Source: Margaritifera margaritifera (taxonomy: Eukaryota; Mollusca; Bivalvia; Unionida; Margaritiferidae). Taken from it: a stretch of DNA of 64,000 nt. Every line of letters starts with the position of its first letter. The stretch's first letter is position 1. The DNA lies in the NCBI GenBank assembly GCA_029931535.1, contig JAQPZY010001419.1, positions 2,707,001 to 2,771,000 on the forward strand. The letters run 5' to 3'. Positions 36,290 to 48,815 of this stretch are shown piece after piece. The notes beneath the pieces are model-generated. The model searched no databases. It saw only the letters and a list, made by a program, of their open reading frames with translations, and was not told where the DNA came from. A program made the translations under genes and the position numbers.

Positions 36290-36955
36290 CAACTTGGGGT
36301 TGCAAAGGTATATTCTATTCTTTTACATAGAACTCAATAAAAATTGCAATCTTACCGAACAATATATTTCAGTTTACTATACATAGAGCAAAATCAGATG
36401 CTAACGACATTAAAATAGATTCAGATATTTCAAATCAAAATTACAGGTGTATACTTATAAGCACTTATGGTTATAATCATGACACTCCAAGTTTTACACT
36501 GAAGTGATGCAGAATATAGACCACTTAGAAAATCAGCATATAATCATTAAAGGTGACTTAAATTTAATCATGAACGCGATATATATAATCACAACTACCT
36601 AAAAAAAAAACAAAGATAAGATATGCAGTAATTCATATTTGTGCTAAATATAGTCTTATTGATATTTGGTTAGAAAGAAATATGGATACAAAAAGATACA
36701 CTTAAAGGAAGAACAACCCCATCAAGCAGGCAAGGTTAAATTTCTTTTTAGTTTGAGAAACCATTTTTACAATGATAGATGATGCCTGTACAAAACTAGG
36801 TTATAGAACTTGACCATTCTCTAGTCCATTTAACTCTTCTTCTTAGAAAAAATAGAAAACACAGAACATTCTGGAAATCTAACAAGTCTCTATTGAAAAA
36901 TTTAGAATACCTAACACTTGTCAAGGACGCAGTTCAAGTCTGAATAGGAAAAGGA
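36290..36955 (+). pseudogene. LINE endonuclease fragment (F1)
   Basis: Plus-strand counterpart of the piece at 30290-30940, with the same motif order and the same join to the gene fragment at about 36960. Confidence 0.65.
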
Positions 36956-36960
36956 AATCT

Positions 36961-37180
36961 ATGCCTTTTGCAGTGCCAATGATTTGGAGAAAGCCAACAG
37001 ATCATATCAGCAATTGTTACTTCTGCATGGTGCCTCCAGTTGGGAAAGGTGTGTCAAAGAAGAAAAAGTGGACTGTGCATTATCCAAACATTCCGTAAGC
37101 TATACGCTCAGTACCCCACGGAGTGCCTGTTCCTGATGCACCAGAATCATTCTCACTTGAGTCAGACGAGGAAGAGGATG
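36961..37180 (+). pseudogene. N-terminal gene fragment (F1) ending at an inversion
   Basis: Starts MPFAVPMIWRKPTDH and runs to the acidic stretch. There the sequence folds back: 37151-37180 is perfectly inverted at 37229-37258 with a 48-bp spacer. It has TAA after NIP, as in R1. Confidence 0.65.
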
Positions 37181-38177
37181 GGAGAACATATGGGTCATGT
37201 GACATTGATGGTTCAGGACTCGAAGTTTCATCCTCTTCCTCGTCTGACTCAAGTGAGACTGATGGCTTAAAAATGTAAACTAAACTATAGAAATTCAAAC
37301 GATGCGCATTTTTGGCAAGAATTATTATGATACTGTGCAGTAAATCAGCACAATCTCAGCGTTTATAGGTTGTATCTTATAACATTGTATTACTCGCAAA
37401 GAGAACTTAAGCAACTGAATCAAAGTCTAAATAACTACTAGGGCTTCAGAAGCATGTGTGACTACCTGATTTCCTGTATTAAGATTGGACAGCAATTTAC
37501 AATGTTTTGACTTGCAAACATTTTGATGCTACTTCCCGGGGGGAAACTAGATTGATCGGTTAATCCATATTTTCTGATTTTTACTTCTCAGTAAGTTACG
37601 AAAAAAGAGGCATTTCTTCCGTCGCGGCTCGCCAAGTTCTGACAGTATGCAGCACATGAGAGCCGTTATTTCGGTGAAAAAGTTCGAGTTTGCGTAAATT
37701 AGGGACGTTGCGTTATAATGTATGTTATAAACTGGTCGCCAAAGATGACTGGCCTGATTGTAAACAGTTCTTCCGTAAAACTAAGAAGCTAGCCTTTTGA
37801 GAAAAAAAAGATTTATATTTGAGATCCTAAATTTCTGACCTATGTTATATTTAGGCGTTTCATAGGTATCCGTTGTCAAGTACCCAAATAGGTTAGTCCA
37901 TACTTTAGACCCATGTTTTGGGTCAATCATGTTAATTGGTGACACACATGCCGATGTGTGATAACTACTATTATATCACTCGCTAAGGTTAAACAATATA
38001 TCTATCTCTTTTCTGGCTTCATTTTCACTGAAATATGCCAACATTTTCATCTTAAGAGTTCGATTAAACCTATCGATTATAGATGCTCTTTTGTCTGATT
38101 AAGTGTAAAAATATTCAATATTTTCCTTTTCCAATAATTCTTTGACTATTAATTAACCGTTTTTGTTCTGATTTTTT
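37181..38177. repeat. Forward block F2: second copy of spacer S and partial integrase
   Basis: Bases 37181-38177 repeat about 34173-35165 (offset 3,008 bp): a short inverted gene piece, spacer S (37262-37735) and the integrase C-terminal region (37736-38170, minus). It ends at TTTTTTCAAGCGAG, where an unrelated satellite begins. Confidence 0.8.
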
Positions 38178-39835
38178 TCAAGCGAGTCAATGATATCTAG
38201 GTAATATAACTCGGATATTAGTATTATAACCGTGCTGATTTTTGACTTAAAGAAAAAAGTATTTTGAATAGATAGGATGTACTAGTTGGTATTATTATAC
38301 GCGCAATTGAGACACCTACACCAGTGTGTGTTGGATTCAAAAATATATACATATTTAGTGAAAATATTGACAAAAAATACAGTGGCGATTTTGGTCATAT
38401 ATGTGAAGCCCGCTGTCGGGCTTAGTCAGATAGTCCTCATAGGAGTATTTCAATAGATAGGATGTGTTAGTTGGTGTCATTATACGCGCAATGTAAAGAC
38501 CTTCCTGTGGGTGGGTTGCGATATTAAATCTAAATACATTTAGTGACAATATTGTCAAAAAAGCAGTGAAAGAATTGCTCCGCTATATGAATGTCGGAAA
38601 TGTCGGGAAAAGTCGACATTTCCGAGATTGCTTGATCCCGGTTCCTTGTGACCATTATAGTAAAGGGTTCTTTCAAGCGATTGAATGATACGTAGGTAAT
38701 ATTACTATTTCAATAGTATCATAGCAATGCAGGTTTTGGACTTAGAATATTTTCAAGCGATGACATGATAAATACCTAATATTACTATAATAGCCGTGCA
38801 GGTTTTGGACTTTGAAAATTTTCAAGCGATTGAAAGATATGTAGGTAATATTACCATTTCAATAATATCATAGCCGTGGAGGTTTTTGTCTTAGAATATT
38901 TTCAAGCGATGACATGATAGATATCTAATGTTCCTAGTATATCCGTGCTGATTTGGGACTTTGAAAATTTTCAAGCGAGTCAATGATATCTAGGTAATAT
39001 AACTCGGATATTAGTATTATAACCGTGCTGATTTTTGACTTAAAGAAAAAAGTATTTAAATAGATATGATGTGCTAGTTGGTATTATTATACTCGCAATT
39101 GAGACACCTACACCAGGGTATGTTGGATTCAAAAATATATACATATTTAGTGAAAATATTGACAAAAAATACAGTGGCGATTTTGGTCATATATGTGAAG
39201 CCCGCTGTCGGGCTTAGTCAGATAGTCCTCATAGGAGTATTTCAATAGATAGGATATGTTAGTTGGTGTCTATACGCGCAATGTAAAGACCTTCCCGTGG
39301 GTGGGTTGCGATATTAAATCTAAATACATTTAGTGACAATATTGTCAAAAAAGCAGTGAAAGAATTGCTCCGCTATATGAATGTCGGGAAAAGTCCACAT
39401 TTCCGAGATTGCGTGAAGCCCGGTTCCTTGTGACTATTATAGTAAGGGGTTTTACCTGGTCAAGGGGAGGTAGCATATTATTAGTTCTACCTGGAATAAT
39501 TTCACCGTTTATCGGTACCGAACTACCTGTATTGTACTACCTGTAATGTCAATATCATACAGCTAAGTAGGTACTTGTCAAGGAAGGTAACATGCCATTA
39601 GATTTGGAGTTAGAAAATTTTCAAGCGATTGAATGATACGTAGGTAATATTACTATTTCAATAATATCAAAGCCGTGCAGGTTTTGGACTTAGAATATTT
39701 TCAAGCGATGACATGATAAATACCTAATATTACTATAATAGCCGTGCAGGGTTTGGACTTTGAAAATTTTCAAGCGATTGAAAGATATGTAGGTAATATT
39801 ACCAATTCAATAATATCATAGCCGTGGGGGTTTAC
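38178..39835. repeat. Satellite with alternating 80- and 70-bp monomers and a 793-bp duplication
   Basis: The motif TTTTCAAGCGA starts monomers at about 38671, 38751, 38820, 38901 and 38971, and again at 39621, 39701 and 39770, with spacing alternating near 80 and 70 bp. A larger block with AAGCCCGCTGTCGGGCTT is present twice (from 38178 and from 38971, offset 793 bp). The first block holds a perfect 12-bp stem at 38594-38605 with 38614-38625. No coding content. Confidence 0.75.
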
Positions 39836-40680
39836 AGGTTACAGTTTGCCGTTTTTCTTTGTTCTTAGGGACACGCAACTGTTGCTCCGCTGAATACGTT
39901 TTATCATGTTCTTGATATGTGAACGCTGTGAAACAAACATCACGAACATAACTTGCAATCATTAGAACAGAGGGTATGAAATAATCTCCCTAGGTATTTT
40001 AAAATCTTCAAACATGTGGGATGGGATTGCTTTATTTATCCACAACTAGGTCGGATTGGAACGGGCTACTACTTGTTTTAACTAGTTATGTATCCGAAAT
40101 GTTTTTAGCTTTAGTGCAATAATTCCTAAAAGTTTTAAAAACAAACTTTGATAGCCTGTAATAGATTTATCTTATTTCATTGTGTCATTTGATGGAATTT
40201 AAATGCAAACATGTAGCATCTATTGTACTTTTGTTTTGAAACACAGGAGCTGGCATAAAGTGGCATAAATGTACACAATATGTGTAGATTATACATAGGT
40301 TTTGTCATGTGGCATAGAAGCAAGATAATGCATGGAATGAAACAGATAGCAGGACCTATATGTTAATAGTAGTAATAGAATATCTGCTACTATGTCATTG
40401 CTTTCTTTTTCTGGGACTGCTGGTCCCCCATCCAAGCATATTCCTTCCTACAGTTGTCATTGGAGGACCAGAATTAAAAACAATAAGATCCCAGTCTGTC
40501 TCCATGGTCATAGTCCAGTTGTCTCCCTCTTTTTCCCTTGGACTGTGCGTAGTACACATGCAATGTCGTTCATCGAAATTAGGCTTCATATTTTGCTTTT
40601 AAACATTTCTTAGGCCAATCATGTACCATTTGGTGTGTTCCTTTTGTTAATTTTGAAGGCGTTTTTTTTTGCTTTGCTAT
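39836..40680. other. Unique sequence before the tandem array
   Basis: No gene, repeat or exon recognised. It ends abruptly where the gene tail fragment begins at 40681. Confidence 0.4.
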
Positions 40681-41030
40681 GAAAAGTGTTCAGCATCCAC
40701 CACTTGTTGAATCAAGGAAGGTTGTGTTACCACCCTTGCACATCAAGCTGGGTCTGATAAAGAACTTTGTCAAGGCCATGGAGATAACACAAGCAGCTTT
40801 CATGACATTTAAATAATGAAAATATATGCACTGTAAATATTGAGAAACTGAATAACCAGGTAAAATAGTTCAATTAAAACACCTTATATGAAACTTCACA
40901 GGGTTTAAGTAGTTCAATGGTAGAATGGGTGGGGTGAGAAGTGACAAATCTTACCTCTTACATTCTGGAGTTAGCTCTGCTCTGCTACTGTGTTTTATTA
41001 CTATAGTACTATTTATTACTATTGTAAACA
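40681..41030 (+). repeat. Left edge of the tandem array: isolated unit tail
   Basis: Starts at GAAAAGTGTTCAGCATCC inside the gene fragment and keeps VVLPPLHIKLGL open where the later copies have TAG. The coding tail ends at 40816. The rest matches the tail that closes each array unit, including a tRNA-Gly-like stretch at 40909-40926. Confidence 0.85.
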
Positions 41031-42050
41031 GTTCTTCCGTGAAACTAAGAAGCTAGCTTTTTGAGAAAAAAAGATTTATATTTGAGATCCTAATTTTCTG
41101 ACCTATGTTATATTTTGGCGTTTCATAGGTATCCGTTGTCAAGTACCCAAATAGGTTAGTCCATACTTTAGACCCATGTTTTGGCTCAATCATGTTAATT
41201 TGTGACACACATACCGATGTGTGATAACTACTATTATATCACTCACTAAGGTTAAGCAACATATCTATCTCTTTTCTGGCTTCATTTTCACTGAAATATG
41301 CCAACATTTTCATCTTAAGAGTTCGATTAAACCTATCTATTACAGATGCTCTTTTGTCTGATTAAGTGTAAAAGTATTCAATATTTTCCTTTTCCAATAA
41401 TTCTTTTCCTTTTAATTAACCGTTTTTGTTCTGATTTTGCTCATACAATATTTTTTCAAAAGCGTTGCGTATGTCATCAACTGTTTTGTTTTCACTTTTA
41501 GCCCAATCGTATTTTGAGAAAACATCTATTACTGTCAAGATGAAGTCGTATCTATTGTTGCAATTTTCATCCGTTTTAGTATCTCAGATATCTGCGTGAA
41601 CTTGGTCTCCTGAGTAACTAACATAGATCCTTCTGTATGAGTGACTAACATAGATCCTTCTGTATGAGTGACTAACATGGACCCTTCTGTATGAGTGACT
41701 AACATGGACCCTTCTGTATGAGTGACTAACATAGATCCTTCTGTATGAGTGACTAACATGGACCCTTCTGTATGAGTGAATAACATGGCCCCTTCTGTAT
41801 GAGTGACTCACATAGATCCTTCTCTATGAGTGACTAACATGGACCCTTCTGTATGAGTGAATAACATGGCCCCTTCTGTATGAGTGACTCACATAGATCC
41901 TTCTCTATGAGTGACTAACATGGACCCTGCTGCATATAAATCTTGTATTGCCTTCTTGTGTAATGGGTATCTAGATTGTTCAATCAAACAAACTTTAAAT
42001 TCGGAGTATTTCATCTTCTTATCACGTAAAATGTGTTCCCACAAAAATAA
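41031..42050 (-). pseudogene. Integrase remnant, unit 1
   Basis: Lacks the C-terminal part present in R1. The 27-bp minisatellite at about 41613-41933 has 12 units. The first-aspartate motif region (IDVFSKYAW in R1) reads IDVFSKYDW here. Inactive. Confidence 0.65.
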
Positions 42051-43285
42051 TTCTTATCAGCATTTTCAGTAACTCAACTGATTTTTTATGTGTTTGTGTG
42101 CGCAACAACTTCCACTTTCCCTAGAGATGCCATATTCGATGTTGAAATACCTAAGGAAAAAAATTAACGTAAAAATCCTACTATACATCTACTCTAAGCA
42201 GAGACATGAAAATATATAATTTAATTGGAACGCGTAGTTCCTACATCACTGACAGTCACATGCATGTTCGTTTATATGTTTAATCTCTCTCTCTCTCTCT
42301 CTCTCTCTTCATTACGGTTAACGCGTATTATCTTTCGATATTTAACTAAAGACTAGAAAATCAAACGTTTGGATAAGAACGCATCTGTGTCTCTGTAAAT
42401 GCAATAAATATTTTACCTATCAATGTCAAATGTATATAATTTTATAATAACAATAATGGATGATTCATCGAAATTTCTCGAATGAATTGCCTTGGATTAA
42501 GTGACCAATGCCAAAGAAGATATGCTTTGATCACCTAAAAACGAAAACAAAAATGCTCAATTTATCTGTTACAATATACACATTTTATAAACAGATGGGA
42601 GACATATATAAGATCAACTTGGGGTTGGAAAGGCACATTCTATTCTTTTCCATAGAACTCAATAAAAATTGCAATCTTACCGAACAATATATTTCAGTTT
42701 ACTATACATAGAGCAAAATCAGATGCTAACGACATTAAAATAGATTCAGATATTTCAAATCAAAATTACAGGTGTATACTTATAAACACTTATGGTTATA
42801 ATCGTGACACTCCAAGTTGTACACTGAAGTGATGCAGAATATAGACCACTTAGAAAATCAGCATATAATCATTAAAGGTGACTTAAATTTAATCATGAAC
42901 GCAATACATATAATCACAACTACAAAAAAAAAAAACAAAGCTAAGAGATGCAGTAATTCATATTTGTGCTAAATATAGTCTTATTGATATTTGGTTAGAA
43001 AGAAATATGGATACAAAAAGATACACTTAAAGGAAGAACAACCCCATCAAGCAGGCAAGGTTAAATTTCTTTTTAGTTTGAGAAACCATTTTTACAATGA
43101 TAGATAATGCCTGTACAAAACTAGGTTATAGAACTTGACCATTCTCTAGTCCATTTAACTCTTCTTCTTAGAAAAAATAGAAAACACAGAACATTCTGGA
43201 AATTTAACAAGTCTCTATTGAGAAATTTAGAATACCTAACACTTGTCAAGGACGCAGTTCAAGTCTGAATAGGAAAAGGAAATCT

Positions 43286-44241
43286 ATGCCTTTTGCAGTG
43301 CCAATGATTTGGAGAAAGCCAACAGATCATATCAGCAATTGTTACTTCTGCATGGTGAATCCAGTTGGGAAAGGTGTGTGAAAGAAGAAAAAGTGGACTG
43401 TGCATTATCCAAACATTCCGTCAGCTATACGCTCAGTACCCCACGGAGTGCCTGTTCCTGATGCACCAGAATCATTCTCACTTGAGTCAGACGAGGAAGA
43501 GGATGAAACTTCGAGTCCTGAACCATCAATGTCACATGACCCATATGTTCTTCCATCCTCTGAACCACACCTCATAACACAAGGTGAACTGAATGACCTT
43601 GTCAGGGATTTGGAACTTCCCAAGAGTAAGGCAGAACTGTTGGGCTCCAGACTACAGCAGTGGAATCTCCTGGCAGGTGATGTTAGGGTTTCCATATTCC
43701 GTGACCGTCAAAGGATCTTGTAACCTGCAACAACATCGATGGTGTGATGGCAGCCCTCAATATCGTTCATGATCCAGATGAGTGGAGACTGTTCATTGAT
43801 TCATCGAAGACGAGTCTTAAAGCTGTTTTGCTGCATACTGGCAGTGTTTTGCCATCAATTCCAGTTGGTCATGCAATCCATATGAAGGAAACCTATGAAA
43901 ATATGAAACAACTTTTGAGGTGAATAAACTATGACCCACATCAGTGGCAGCTTTGTGGAGATTTCAAGGTTCTTGCTCTCTTGCTTGGTCTGCAGACTGG
44001 ATACACAAAGTACTGCTGTTTTCTCTGCGAATAGAATAGTCTCGCGAGAGATTACCGCTACATTAAGAGAGATTGGCCACTCCGACAGTCATTGGAGCCT
44101 GGAATGAAAAGTGTTCAGCATCCACCACTTGTTGAATCAAGGAAGGTTTAGTTACCACCTTTGCACATCAAGCTGGGTCTGATAAAGAACTTTGTCAAGG
44201 CCATGGAGAAAACACAAGCAGCTTTCATGACATTTAAATAA
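43286..44241 (+). pseudogene. Gene fragment of the multicopy family, unit 1
   Basis: It has a private TGA at 43379 in place of TCA, so unlike units 2-7 it has no 145-codon open start. Shared lesions: a 30-bp deletion between GATCTTGT repeats near 43712, TGA at 43921, TAG near 44032 and TAG near 44149. Confidence 0.65.
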
Positions 44242-44455
44242 TGAAAATATATGCACTGTAAATATTGAGAAACTGAATAACCAGGTAAAATAGTTCAATT
44301 AAAACACCTTATATGAAACTTCACAGGGTTTAAGTAGTTCAATGGTAGAATGGGTGGGGTGAGAAGTGACAAATCTTACCTCTTACATTCTGGAGTTAGC
44401 TCTGCTCTGCTACTGTGTTTTATTACTATAGTACTATTTATTACTATTGTAAACA

Positions 44456-45392
44456 GTTCTTCCGTGAAACTAAGAAGCTAGCTTTTTGAGAAAAAAAGAT
44501 TTATATTTGAGATCCTAATTTTCTGACCTATGTTATATTTTGGCGTTTCATAGGTATCCGTTGTCAAGTACCCAAATAGGTTAGTCCATACTTTAGACCC
44601 ATGTTTTGGCTCAATCATGTTAATTTGTGACACACATACCGATGTGTGATAACTACTATTATATCACTCACTAAGGTTAAGCAACATATCTATCTCTTTT
44701 CTGGCTTCATTTTCACTGAAATATGCCAACATTTTCATCTTAAGAGTTCGATTAAACCTATCTATTACAGATGCTCTTTTGTCTGATTAAGTGTAAAAGT
44801 ATTCAATATTTTCCTTTTCCAATAATTCTTTTCCTTTTAATTAACCGTTTTTGTTCTGATTTTGCTCATACAATATTTTTTCAAAAGCGTTGCGTATGTC
44901 ATCAACTGTTTTGTTTTCACTTTTAGCCCAATCGTATTTTGAGAAAACATCTATTACTGTCAAGATGAAGTCGTATCTATTGTTGCAATTTTCATCCGTT
45001 TTAGTATCTCAGATATCTGCGTGAACTTGGTCTCCTGAGTAACTAACATAGATCCTTCTGTATGAGTGACTAACATAGATCCTTCTGTATGAGTGACTAA
45101 AATGGACCCTTCTGTTTGAGTGACTAACATGGACCCTTCTGTATGAGTGACTAACATAGATCCTTCTGTATGAGTGACTAACATGGACCCTTCTGTATGA
45201 GTGAATAACATGGCCCCTTCTGTATGAGTGACTCACATAGATCCTTCTCTTTGAGTGACTAACATGGATCCTTCTGCATATAAATCTTGTATTGCCTTCT
45301 TGTGTAATGGGTATCTAGATTGTTCAGTCAAACAAACTTTAAATTCGGAGTATTTCATCTTCTTATCACGTAAAATGTGTTCCCACAAAAAT
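44456..45392 (-). pseudogene. Integrase remnant, unit 2
   Basis: Same structure as in unit 1 but with nine minisatellite repeats. No intact catalytic domain. Confidence 0.65.
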
Positions 45393-46628
45393 AATTCTTA
45401 TCAGCATTTTCAGTAACTCAACTGATTTTTTATGTGCTTGTGTGCGCAACAACTTCCACTTTCCCTAGAGATGCCATATTCGATGTTGAAATACCTAAGG
45501 AAAAAAATTAACGTAAAAATCCTACTATACATCTACTCTAAGCAGAGACATGAAAATATATAATTTAATTGGAACGCGTAGTTCCTACATCACTGACAGT
45601 CACATGCATGTTCGTTTATATGTTTAATCTCTCTCTCTCTCTCTCTCTCTTCATTACGGTTAACGCGTATTATCTTTCGATATTTAACTAAAGACTAGAA
45701 AATCAAACGTTTGGATAAGAACGCATCTGTGTCTCTGTAAATGCAATAAATATTTTACCTATCAATGTCAAATGTATATAATTTTATAATAACAATAATG
45801 GATGATTCATCGAAATTTCTCGAATGAATTGCCTTGGATTAAGTGACCCATGCCAAAGAAGATATGCTTTGATCACCTAAAAACGAAAACAAAAATGCTC
45901 AATTTATCTGTTACAATATACACATTTTATAAACAGATGGGAAACATATATAAGATCAACTTGGGGTTGGAAAGGCACATTCTATTCTTTTCCATAGAAC
46001 TCAATAAAAATTGCAATCTTACCGAACAATATATTTCAGTTTACTATACATAGAGCAAAATCAGATGCTAACGACATTAAAATAGATTCAGATATTTCAA
46101 ATCAAAATTACAGGTGTATACTTATAAACACTTATGGTTATAATCGTGACACTCCAAGTTGTACACTGAAGTGATGCAGAATATAGACCACTTAGAAAAT
46201 CAGCATATAATCATTAAAGGTGACTTAAATTTAATCATGAACGCGATACATATAATCACAACTACAAAAAAAAAAAAACAAAGCTAAGAGATGCAGTAAT
46301 TCATATTTGTGCTAAATATAGTCTTATTGATATTTGGTTAGAAAGAAATATGGATACAAAAAGATACACTTAAAGGAAGAACAACCCCATCAAGCAGGCA
46401 AGGTTAAATTTCTTTTTAGTTTGAGAAACCATTTTTACAATGATAGATAATGCCTGTACAAAACTAGGTTATAGAACTTGACCATTCTCTAGTCCATTTA
46501 ACTCTTCTTCTTAGAAAAAATAGAAAACACAGAACATTCTGGAAATTTAACAAGTCTCTATTGAGAAATTTAGAATACCTAACACTTGTCAAGGACGCAG
46601 TTCAAGTCTGAATAGGAAAAGGAAATCT

Positions 46629-47584
46629 ATGCCTTTTGCAGTGCCAATGATTTGGAGAAAGCCAACAGATCATATCAGCAATTGTTACTTCTGCATGGTG
46701 CCTCCAGTTGGGAAAGGTGTGTCAAAGAAGAAAAAGTGGACTGTGCATTATCCAAACATTCCGTCAGCTATACGCTCAGTACCCCACGGAGTGCCTGTTC
46801 CTGATGCACCAGAATCATTCTCACTTGAGTCAGACGAGGAAGAGGATGAAACTTCGAGTCCTGAACCATCAATGTCACATGACCCATATGTTCTTCCATC
46901 CTCTGAACCACACCTCATAACACAAGGTGAACTGAATGACCTTGTCAGGGATTTGGAACTTCCCAAGAGTAAGGCAGAACTGTTGGGCTCCAGACTACAG
47001 CAGTGGAATCTCCTGGCAGGTGATGTTAGGGTTTCCATATTCCGTGACCGTCAAAGGATCTTGTAACCTGCAACAACATCGATGGTGTGATGGCAGCCCT
47101 CAATATCGTTCATGATCCAGATGAGTGGAGACTGTTCATTGATTCATCGAAGACGAGTCTTAAAGCTGTTTTGCTGCATACTGGCAGTGTTTTGCCATCA
47201 ATTCCAGTTGGTCATGCAATCCATATGAAGGAAACCTATGAAAATATGAAACAACTTTTGAGGTGAATAAACTATGACCCACATCAGTGGCAGCTTTGTG
47301 GAGATTTCAAGGTTCTTGCTCTCTTGCTTGGTCTGCAGACTGGATACACAAAGTACTGCTGTTTTCTCTGCGAATAGAATAGTCTCGCGAGAGATTACCG
47401 CTACATTAAGAGAGATTGGCCACTCCGACAGTCATTGGAGCCTGGAATGAAAAGTGTTCAGCATCCACCACTTGTTGAATCAAGGAAGGTTTAGTTACCA
47501 CCTTTGCACATCAAGCTGGGTCTGATAAAGAACTTTGTCAAGGCCATGGAGAAAACACAAGCAGCTTTCATGACATTTAAATAA
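46629..47584 (+). pseudogene. Gene fragment of the multicopy family, unit 2
   Basis: The first 145 codons (46629-47066) are open and end at the TAA made by the 30-bp deletion. The later TGA and two TAG stops are shared with the other units. Confidence 0.65.
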
Positions 47585-47798
47585 TGAAAATATATGCACT
47601 GTAAATATTGAGAAACTGAATAACCAGGTAAAATAGTTCAATTAAAACACCTTATATGAAACTTCACAGGGTTTAAGTAGTTCAATGGTAGAATGGGTGG
47701 GGTGAGAAGTGACAAATCTTACCTCTTACATTCTGGAGTTAGCTCTGCTCTGCTACTGTGTTTTATTACTATAGTACTATTTATTACTATTGTAAACA

Positions 47799-48815
47799 GT
47801 TCTTCCGTGAAACTAAGAAGCTAGCTTTTTGAGAAAAAAAGATTTATATTTGAGATCCTAATTTTCTGACCTATGTTATATTTTGGCGTTTCATAGGTAT
47901 CCGTTGTCAAGTACCCAAATAGGTTAGTCCATACTTTAGACCCATGTTTTGGCTCAATCATGTTAATTTGTGACACACATACCGATGTGTGATAACTACT
48001 ATTATATCACTCACTAAGGTTAAGCAACATATCTATCTCTTTTCTGGCTTCATTTTCACTGAAATATGCCAACATTTTCATCTTAAGAGTTCGATTAAAC
48101 CTATCTATTACAGATGCTCTTTTGTCTGATTAAGTGTAAAAGTATTCAATATTTTCCTTTTCCAATAATTCTTTTCCTTTTAATTAACCGTTTTTGTTCT
48201 GATTTTGCTCATACAATATTTTTTCAAAAGCGTTGCGTATGTCATCAACTGTTTTGTTTTCACTTTTAGCCCAATCGTATTTTGAGAAAACATCTATTAC
48301 TGTCAAGATGAAGTCGTATCTATTGTTGCAATTTTCATCCGTTTTAGTATCTCAGATATCTGCGTGAACTTGGTCTCCTGAGTAACTAACATAGATCCTT
48401 CTGTATGAGTGACTAACATAGATCCTTCTGTATGAGTGACTAACATGGACCCTTCTGTATGAGTGACTAACATGGACCCTTCTGTATGAGTGACTAACAT
48501 AGATCCTTCTGTATGAGTGACTAACATGGACCCTTCTGTATGAGTGAATAACATGGCCCCTTCTGTATGAGTGACTCACATAGATCCTTCTCTATGAGTG
48601 ACTAACATGGACCCTTCTGTATGAGTGAATAACATGGCCCCTTCTGTATGAGTGACTCACATAGATCCTTCTCTATGAGTGACTAACATGGACCCTGCTG
48701 CATATAAATCTTGTATTGCCTTCTTGTGTAATGGGTATCTAGATTGTTCAATCAAACAAACTTTAAATTCGGAGTATTTCATCTTCTTATCACGTAAAAT
48801 GTGTTCCCACAAAAA
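47799..48815 (-). pseudogene. Integrase remnant, unit 3
   Basis: Near-identical to unit 1, including the extra three minisatellite repeats. Confidence 0.65.

Larger units (their letters stand above)
41031..44455 (+). repeat. Macrosatellite unit 1 (3,425 bp)
   Basis: Order: integrase (minus), CT tract near 42283-42308, LINE endonuclease piece at about 42615-43275 (plus), gene fragment (plus), tail. Subfamily A variants: TTCCGTGAAACT and TTCTTTTCCTTT. It shares an extra 81-bp minisatellite block and CCCTGCTGC with unit 3, not with unit 2. Confidence 0.95.
44456..47798 (+). repeat. Macrosatellite unit 2 (3,343 bp)
   Basis: Subfamily A. Nine-unit minisatellite at about 45039-45278 with private changes (AAAATGGACCC, TTTGAGTG). 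LINE piece at about 45957-46618, with GGGAAACATAT where others have GGGAGACATAT. Confidence 0.95.

Noticed and set aside
38400..38420. AAGCCCG-CTGT-CGGGCTT hairpin as a transcription terminator
   Set aside because: The window is eukaryotic, the hairpin has no T run, and it is part of a duplicated satellite block.
41613..41933. CRISPR-like array of regular 27-bp repeats
   Set aside because: The repeats are contiguous with no spacers, and the context is eukaryotic transposon debris.
42508..42711. 67-residue frame beginning MPKKICFD in every unit, as a small conserved gene
   Set aside because: It is conserved only because the units are near-identical. It overlaps the upstream edge of the LINE endonuclease piece in a different frame and matches no known small protein.
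43405..43695. Serine-rich 96-residue minus-strand frame present in every unit
   Set aside because: It is the antisense shadow of the acidic, serine-rich part of the gene fragment.
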